Assembly: GCA_020310875.1 (NCBI GenBank)
Contig: CM035417.1
Coordinates: 90,113,699 to 90,177,698 of the forward strand
Direction: 5' to 3'
DNA: 64,000 nt
Source of the DNA: Ceratopteris richardii
Lineage: Eukaryota; Streptophyta; Polypodiopsida; Polypodiales; Pteridaceae
Shown: piece after piece, positions 56,995-64,000 of the stretch
Layout of the letters: each line of letters starts with the position of its first letter
Position numbering within the stretch: position 1 is the first letter of the stretch
Notes under the pieces: generated by a model
What the model was told of the DNA's origin: nothing
Database searches by the model: none
The model's input: the letters and a program-made list of their open reading frames with translations, nothing else
Position numbers and translations under genes: made by a program

Positions 56995-57011
56995 CCCCGG
57001 CAACGGCGCCA
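56995..57011 (-). other. Gypsy-4 primer binding site (tRNA-Asp type)
   Basis: On the minus strand TGGCGCCGTTGCCGGGG begins 7 bases inside the 5' LTR. This is the classic plant gypsy primer site complementary to tRNA-Asp. Confidence 0.9.
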
Positions 57012-57018
57012 AATTTGG

Positions 57019-57628
57019 TGTCACTCTAGCACAATGGTGAGTACCAACCTGAGAAGATTCACCTCATAATTTTCAATCCGTAGAGATGTGAGGACTAGTG
57101 TGAAGACTATGAGCAAGTGAAGGCACAAGTGTGTGAGTGAGAAGCATGCAAGCATGCACACACATACACACACACGCGCACACAAGGCAAGAACAAGGAG
57201 AGGAACAATGGAGTTCTTTGCATTAGTCAAAAAGTCTCTTACATAAGCTCAATTCACAAACAATCCACCCCAAAAATGAGCTCTCTAGCTCTTTTTATAG
57301 TTTTCTCACTAGCTTTGGCCTTGTCCAGACCTAGTGCCTGGCCTAGTTAAAAATTAGGTTCTAGAGCCTATTTGAGGGCTCAAACGGAGTCTAAAAATTA
57401 TGAAAATTGGTATGTAGTTAATTCTAATACTCCTCAAGCTTGAGGACTCCTCGGCTTCAACAAAATGGAGTCTATTCTACCAAAAACGGAATTTACAATG
57501 TTTGTGTAGTGATTAAAATCACTTGAGTTGTGAATGATCCATGAAAAAAATGATTAGGCCTTGTTGCCGTATTGTGCATGACTGCTCTATTGTACCTATA
57601 TGCTCTTCATATGACCTGTATGCCAACA
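57019..57628 (-). repeat. Gypsy-4 5' LTR
   Basis: 610 bp, the same length as the 3' LTR with no indels seen. Contains an ACTATAAAAAGAGC TATA-like motif (minus strand, about 57290-57303), shared with the other LTR. Confidence 0.95.
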
Positions 57629-57633
57629 ATGAG

Positions 57634-59312
57634 GGGCAGCGACTATTGATTTGTGGAGAACCAGATCTCCAAAAGACGTGATTGGTAAAGGCTACCAAGT
57701 TGCTTAAGATTGATTGTAAGTTCATTTATTTTCTTTATTTTGTGCATTCTGTGTGTGTTATGATGGATTCATGCAGTCATGGAGACTCTAGTTGGAATGC
57801 TTCAGCACTTTCAGTGAAAGTGAGAGTAGAATTCCAAGCTTTTTTCTTGAAACAATTACCTTCTAGTTCTCCTCCTTGTAGAAACATAGACCATAGAATC
57901 GAATTGGTATCGGGAATGAGTCCGACCGCTAAACCACTATTTTGACTGAGTTTGCATGAGGAGAATGAAGTCCACAAGGTCATGGACAAGTACCTACATA
58001 AAGGGCTGATTAGACCCAGCTATTCACCCTTTGCAGCACGAGTTCTTCTAGTGAAGAAGAAAGATGGATCTTATAATATGTGCATCGACTATCAAGCAGT
58101 CATTAAAATAGATTTAAAAAGTGGCTACCATCATATAAGAGTAAGAGATCATGACGTACATAAGACAGCTTTCAGGACTCGTTTTGTTCATTATGAGTAT
58201 TTACTCATGCCATTTTCTATGAATAATGCACCGGCTACATTTATTATGCTCATGAATGATATTTTACATCCATTCATTTGAAATTGTGTTGTTGATTTTA
58301 TTGATGATTTGTTAGTGTATAGTAGGAATGTGCATGATCATGAGAGTCATCTCCAATTAGTATTGAATGTTTTAAAAGAAAATCGGTTGTATGTTGATCC
58401 AGAGAAGAAATAGTTGTTTCTTCCAAGGATAGAGTATCTAGGTCATCTGGTATCAGGTGATGGGGTTCAGATGGATCCCAAGAAGGTTTCAATTATATTA
58501 TCTTGGCCTACTCCTCAGGATGAGGGGTAGTTATGGTCATTTCTAGGACTTTCCAATTTCTCTCGGAAATTTATCTCTTCATATTCATTGATAGTAGTGC
58601 CTATGACAGACTTGCTTCAAGGAAAAGTTCCATTTGCATGGAAGCAAGAGCAACAAGATAGTTTTCATACTCTAAAACAAGCTGTTTCAGAGACTCTTAT
58701 ACTCAAAGTGGTAGATCCACAGAAACCCTTTAAGTTAGAGAGAGGTGCTAGTGGCATAGCCATAGGTGCAGTTTTGAGCCAAGATGGCATGCCAATAGCT
58801 TTTGAAAGCAAGAAATTGACCAGTGCATAGCGCAATTGGCTACTGCATGAAAAGGAGTTATATGCAGTGGTGCATGCATTTAAAGTCTAGAGACACTAAC
58901 TTTATGGTGCAGACTTTAAGGTATACACAAATTACCATACACTTAAGTATTTTTGTAGTCAGCCAAATCTTCAAGGCAGACAGCTCATTGGGATGAGCTC
59001 ATGCAGGAGTTTCACATGGAAATCTTGTATAGAAGAGGTAAAGAGAATTTAGTAGCTAATGCATTATCACGCATAATGTATCAAATGAGCTTTACAGTTC
59101 TAGAAAGCTCATTGCTTCAAGAGATAAAGGAAGCACAGGTGGAAGATCCACATTTGTTACAGAACATTAAAGCCATCAGTGATGACGCTATTATAGGAGA
59201 CGGGGCAGTTCGAGATCTTTCTTCACCTAGCAAAGCGAACAAGTCCATTCCATTGTCCAAGGGATTTCCAAATCCATATCAACACTCAAATATTTTTGAT
59301 GCATTTGTTTGA
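57634..59312 (+). pseudogene. Element X RT and RNase H (right arm)
   Basis: This is the mirror copy of 20800-22505. The RT start is at about 57950 (EVHKVMDKYLHKGLIRPSYS, LLVKKKDGSYNMCIDYQAV), followed directly by KIDLKSGYHH: about 84 bp covering the PMPSIDDLLDALGG block seen in the left arm are deleted. FIDDLLVYSRN lies near 58300, with stops before and after. RNase H at about 58735 reads FKLERGASGIAIGAVLSQD, with Gly in place of the catalytic Asp kept in the left arm. The tail KENLVANALSRIMYQMSF ends near 59312. As in the left arm, no integrase or 3' LTR follows. Confidence 0.87.
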
Positions 59313-60048
<736 letters not shown>

Positions 60049-60293
60049 GTGTGTGTGTATGTGTATGTGTGTGTGTAAATAATATATAGATATATGTGTG
60101 GATACGTGTGAATAGAGTTTACTTTAGATGTGCAGTAGTTAGTTTTTAGTATGCATGTAAGAATGAGTGGTATGTATCAGTTAAACTACATGAATGCATG
60201 AGCTTGTACGAGTTAAAGATGTATGTATATATATGATTGCATACATGTGTGTTTGCTAATGACTCTCCTTGCAGGTACATCTGATCTGGAACA

Positions 60294-60370
60294 AGAGAGA
60301 GAGAGAGAGAGAGAGAATGATGTGCTTCTCCCCCCCTCCTCCATCCGACAATGTAGAATGCAGATAGAGA

Positions 60371-60408
<38 letters not shown>

Positions 60409-60560
60409 TGTGCTTCTTCCCCCCTCCTCCATCCAGTAGCACATAATGCAGATAGAGAAAGAGAGAGAGAGAGAGACAGAGAGAGAGAGAGATAGAGAGA
60501 CAATGATGTGCTTCTCCCCCCCTCCTCCATCTGGCAGTGCAGAATGTAGATAGAGAAGGA
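60294..60560. repeat. Three-unit minisatellite with (GA)n and CCCCCCTCCTCCATC (right arm only)
   Basis: Units of about 88-98 bp, each a GA run followed by ATGATGTGCTTCT, a C-rich CCCCCCTCCTCCATC and GCAGATAGAGAA-like sequence; ATGATGTGCTTCT starts at 60317, 60405 and 60503. The left arm has only a short CT run at the equivalent place (about 19689-19706). Minus-strand frames through it (Ser/Leu runs) are repeat artefacts. Confidence 0.9.
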
Positions 60561-60595
60561 GCGAGAGAGAGAAAGAGGGGAGAGAGAGAGAGAGT

Positions 60596-61140
60596 TGAGG
60601 TACTAAAGGTTCTGTAGTGCATTAAGGTTTTTGGGAAGATGACCTTCAAGGTTATTTAAGCTCAAATTCATGGATTCGAGCTTTTTCAGGCTTAGTAATG
60701 AAGAAGGAATACCTCCTTGCAGTTCATAATGAGATAGGTGGAGCATAGTGATGTTTTGAGAGGGCCATTTTGATGGTATCTCCCCTCAAAGAGTTAGAGA
60801 AGATGATATGATCTCCATGTTTCATATTGGAGATGATGACATGTAGGCTTCTTGAATTCACTTGTACATCTGATACAGAGAGCTGACGAAGACTGTATAA
60901 CTCTACCATCCATGTTCCATGTAGGGGATCTTATAGTACCTTAGAGACGAACATGTCAAAGCTCACCATGATTGTAAGAGCTTCAATAGATCGAGCAAGC
61001 AAAGGAGGCACTTTGAATGCCAGTGTTGGACATTCCTTGAAGGACAACGTCCTGAGGGAGGAAAGCAATACCCAAGCAGATGGGGACAAGGTAGCATGGT
61101 CTCTACAATATTTGAGTCATAAAAACATGACATGATAGTA
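60596..61140 (-). pseudogene. Leucine-rich-repeat gene fragment (right arm)
   Basis: This is the mirror copy of 19160-19690, reading leftward: MVELYSLRQLSVSDVQVN, the same frame change at the Leu-Arg-Gly position, then HYELQGGIPSSLLSLKKLESM, NLSLNNLEGHLP and KNLNALQNL. This copy keeps Ile and Gln where the left arm has Asn and a stop, so it better preserves the LxGxIPxxL repeat pattern. No kinase or membrane segment is present. Confidence 0.6.
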
Positions 61141-61594
61141 TGGGATGCCTCCATCACATGCAAGGCTAGGGATGTGGTGCATTGGTTTATACCTTCCACA
61201 GAGAGGCCTAGTAAATGCATGGCCATCAACTCGACAGGATCCAAAGGAACTGCTTGGCTACTTTGTTTCTTGTTTGATTGTCATAGAGAAGGCAAAGGTC
61301 TCAGTGAAGGTAGTGAATAAGTCGAAGATCACCAAGATGTCTTCTATCTACAAGAAGAGTTATAAAAAGGAGAGAACACCTCATTTGAGCTACTAGATTC
61401 TGAATTGGGCATCATGAAGATGGTAACATCTAGGATCATGAAGATGGTAATGTCTAGATGGTAACGTCTAGTGATAGCAAAGAATGCGATGATGTGAATA
61501 GTTTGACTTGCCCAAGTGTTGATAGCTTCTTCCCCAAGTGTTGATGTGCACATTCTCCTACCTTTGTACCTCACACTCAATTACTGATGAGTAC
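61141..61594. other. Flank between LRR fragment and Copia-2 (right arm), no gene seen
   Basis: Counterpart of 18719-19159. A short local duplication (GATGGTAACATCTAG and GATGGTAATGTCTAG near 61425-61460) is particular to this arm. Confidence 0.4.
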
Positions 61595-61599
61595 GAACA
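61595..61599. other. Target site duplication of Copia-2 (right-arm copy)
   Basis: GAACA is the reverse complement of the TGTTC flanking the left-arm Copia-2, so both copies descend from one insertion event. Confidence 0.88.
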
Positions 61600-62838
61600 T
61601 GTGAAGAGATGGATAGGTATGTGCTTGAAGATGAAGAGGTGCTGCAAAATCCTTGATCTACACCAGCCAAATGAACTCGGGGAGTATATGGTGGGCCCTT
61701 TTAGCTTTCCAATGGATGTATTAGATACCCTATGTACCTTGGAAGATCACTCTCAAAAAGATAGATCAAAACACATAAGTTGGAGTTAGCTCAGAGGTGA
61801 AGAACTTGCTATTTTGGTTCATACACATGTCTAGTGTTTTGCATAATTCTCTGAGCACAGCAGCAACTAACTTAATTCCTCTTGTGGAAGTCTAGTTAAC
61901 TTAAAGAGCTAACTTTTAAGATTAATCGCATCAAAAATAATGAACCACACACTGAGAATGATGTTTAACAAGTGATGACATCATCCTGATTTTCACGGGC
62001 TTCTACAGTAATGAGACTAGTGAGCAGACAAATGAAAGTTTGTATGCTTATACTAGACAGTATTTTGAATCCAATAAGCTTTAGATCTTTGAATTTGAAG
62101 AAGTACACACTGAGAAACAGCTCTGACACAATGAGTAAAAAAGTCGGGTACCTAACAGAGAAGTGAAAATGAACAGAGAGGGTTGACTTCAACTGAACAT
62201 AAATGAAGATTGAAATACTCAAATGAAATGAAAATTGGTGAGCACATATATGACCTTAAGAGCTAACTTTACCAAGTTAAATCACTAAAAATGATGCACC
62301 AAGCTTAGAAAAACCATCTCTGCAATCTGACTGAGAAAACTGAAAGATATGGTAGTGAGTAGTACACTTCACAAGAACATGGAAATATGAACTAAAATGA
62401 TCATGAAAATGAAAGTGTATTGCTTGTACAATACAATGGACTTACTGATACATATGTGTGCCTTGTAATCACACCTTGATATGGCATAAAGCTCAGCTCT
62501 TGGAGGTCTTCACATAGGTCTCTCTAACCACGACTAAAGCTGCCATCTATTTATAGTTGAGCTTGGGAGGCTAACTTCCCTCAATCACTCTCCAATCAAT
62601 TAGTGATTGATTTGATTCTCTATCTACCACAAATCACAAATTCATGGCTCCTTTTTCCCTTTTTGATCAAGTGGACTCAACCACTTAAGATTCTTTCACT
62701 TTTACATTAAGTAAAGTCTTCAAAAATTACAAGAGGTAGTTCACAAGTGAACTTTAGATTGTCTTCATTTTAAGGCTTCTTCTATGACTTTGTGGGACTC
62801 AAGCCAATACTGAGGCTTGTCATAGACTTGCTCCAACA
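61600..62838 (-). repeat. Copia-2 3' LTR (right arm)
   Basis: 1239 bp matching the two left-arm LTRs in inverted orientation. Confidence 0.92.
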
Positions 62839-64000
62839 GCTCCCACTCAAGCCAAGTATGCTTGAGGTCTTCAATCTTCCAAGATTACCTACAAACCAAT
62901 CATGGCTTTGAATTTGCAAAGCTTTGTACCATCCAATGCTTTGGTTAGAATATCTGCACATTGTTGATGAGTGGACACATATGATATTTGAATCTCTTTT
63001 CTTAGAACCTTCTCTCGTACATAGTGATAATGAACTTCAATATGTTTAGTCCTTACATTAGCAATAGGATTAGCAGTCAAATGAATAGAACTCATATTGT
63101 CACCAAAAATAGTTGGAGTTCCAAACTCCAATCCAAGATTTTTGAATAATGTCTTCATCGACATAGCTTCCTGAGTAGCTATGGCGAGACCTCTATATTG
63201 AGCTTTAGTAGAAGAGAGAGCAACTGTGGGTTGCTTCTTAGATGACCATGAAATAAGCTTTGAACCTGCAAAGGTAAGATAACCTGAAGTGCTCCTTCTA
63301 TCTTCTCTAGAGCCAGCCCAATCTGCATCAAAAAATAGCTTCAAACCTAAATCAGATACATAAGGATAATAAAGTCCTTCATTTATGGTTCGTTTGAGAT
63401 ACTTGAGAATCCTTTTGGCAGCATCCATATGTGGTTTCCTTGGTGTGTGCATAAATTGACTTAGCACACTCACACTGTAACATATATCTACTCTTGTCAA
63501 TGTGGCATAGTTGAGACTGCCCACTAGACTTTGATATGATTGATGTCCTCTATGAGTTCACCTTCGTGTGAGCTTAATTTGTGATTGACCTCCATTGGAG
63601 TACCTGCAATCTTACAATCTTGCTTCTTGAATTTTCCCATGTCCTTAATGTACTTTCTTTGAGTGAGAAACAAACCTGATCTTTGTAGACAACTTCCAAA
63701 CCTAGGAAGTAGGTAAGTGACCCCAAATCACTTATCTTGAACTCTTCTCTCATCTGATCTTTGATCTTCTTCATACCATCTGCATCATTTGTTGTCAATA
63801 TAATATCATCTACATATACACATAGGTAGATGACCTCAGAGTTATTCTTTTTTATAAAGAGTGAAGGATCTGCCTTACTTGGTTGAAAGCCTTTGTCCTA
63901 CAAGAATGAAACAAGCCTGAAACTCCAAGCTCTTGGAGCTTGCTTGAGACCATATAATGCTTTGTTAAGTTTACACACATAATCAGGATAAACTTGATTC
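61600..64000 (-). mobile_element. Copia-2 (right-arm mirror copy), cut by window end
   Basis: The 3' LTR is at 61600-62838 (1239 bp), the polypurine tract follows from 62839, and the minus-strand pol interior runs to the window end. 62889-63524 encodes RNase H: FDADWAG, STSGYLTFAG, ISWSSKKQPTVALSS and ADILTKALDG; the A-E-Y of RNase H reads A-Q-Y here. 63574-63798 encodes the RT end (FKISDLGSLTYFLGLEVV), in a different frame. Decay differs from the left copy, which keeps this part open, so the two have accumulated mutations independently. Confidence 0.92.

Larger units (their letters stand above)
40760..57628 (-). mobile_element. Gypsy-4, large Ty3/gypsy LTR retrotransposon, 16.9 kb
   Basis: Target duplications ATGAG lie at 40755-40759 and 57629-57633. 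Both LTRs are 610 bp and differ at about a dozen positions by eye, mostly transitions. The Asp-type primer site is at 56995-57011 and the polypurine tract at 41370-41380. The order of protease, RT, RNase H, integrase is that of Ty3/gypsy. Extras are a repeat-rich leader, a second protease-like domain after integrase, and a 4.3-kb 3' ORF. The size, Asp primer and extra 3' ORF resemble the Athila/Tat group of plant gypsy elements, but I cannot assign the lineage without a tree. It inserted into element X after the inverted duplication, because the left arm is uninterrupted at this base. Confidence 0.96.

Noticed and set aside
32949..57628. Copia-3 and Gypsy-4 as part of the original palindrome
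   Set aside because: The left arm is continuous at both sites and each element has its own 5-bp target duplication, so both are later insertions.
60146..60649. Ser/Leu-rich open frames on the minus strand
   Set aside because: Translation of (GA)n and the C-rich minisatellite.

Overview
This window looks like heterochromatic, intergenic DNA from a large land-plant genome. Nothing prokaryotic is present: no operons, no ribosome binding sites, and no intact host gene that I can support. Almost everything is LTR retrotransposon, with plant-type Ty1/copia and Ty3/gypsy gag-pol, initiator-Met-type primer sites (TGGTATCAGAGC) and one Asp-type site, 5-bp target duplications, long AT/CT microsatellites and nested insertions. 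I cannot name the species; a repeat-rich fern, lycophyte, gymnosperm or angiosperm would all fit.

Layout. 1-9.5 kb: a decayed gypsy-like element on the minus strand ('V') with a tandemly duplicated gag, split by a 5.3-kb copia element (Copia-1, 562-5824, +). 9.5-12.1 kb: non-coding DNA with CATGCA-type minisatellites, a (TA)n run of about 145 bp and a (CT)n run. 12.1-18.7 kb: Copia-2 (12100-18713, +, target duplication TGTTC). From about 16.3 kb to the window end the DNA forms a giant inverted repeat. The left arm runs 16278-28312 and the right arm 28488-64000, around a spacer of about 175 bp. From the centre outward each arm carries: a gypsy protease fragment (W); a gypsy element X (leader, gag, protease, RT, RNase H, no integrase); inside X's protease a short non-autonomous LTR element Y (target duplication GTTAC); microsatellite-rich DNA; a leucine-rich-repeat gene fragment; and Copia-2 with the same target duplication.

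The right arm took two further insertions after the duplication: Copia-3 inside Y (32949-39324, minus, GGGAG) and a 16.9-kb gypsy element, Gypsy-4, inside X (40760-57628, minus, ATGAG). The order is therefore X, Y, LRR fragment and Copia-2, then inverted duplication, then Copia-3 and Gypsy-4. Gypsy-4's LTRs differ at about a dozen of 610 positions by eye, against about 5% between arms in a sample I compared.

Gypsy-4 is the most unusual unit. In the order of its own transcript it has an Asp-type primer site; a leader with a minisatellite of about 580 bp built on the palindrome CTATCGCGATAG; gag with several zinc knuckles; a protease; RT and RNase H; an integrase with what looks like a duplicated H2C2 zinc-binding module; a second retropepsin-like domain after integrase followed by a W-V-P-K repeat tail; and a separate large 3' ORF of about 1,430 codons with a globular start, a Pro/Ser/Thr-rich middle and coiled coils. 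Gag, pol and the second protease share one frame interrupted by nine TAG/TGA codons, with no frameshift that I can detect.

Nothing in the window is likely to be a functioning host gene. The elements appear inactive: each coding region has at least one stop, frameshift or lost catalytic residue. Identifications rest on motif reading, not database searches.
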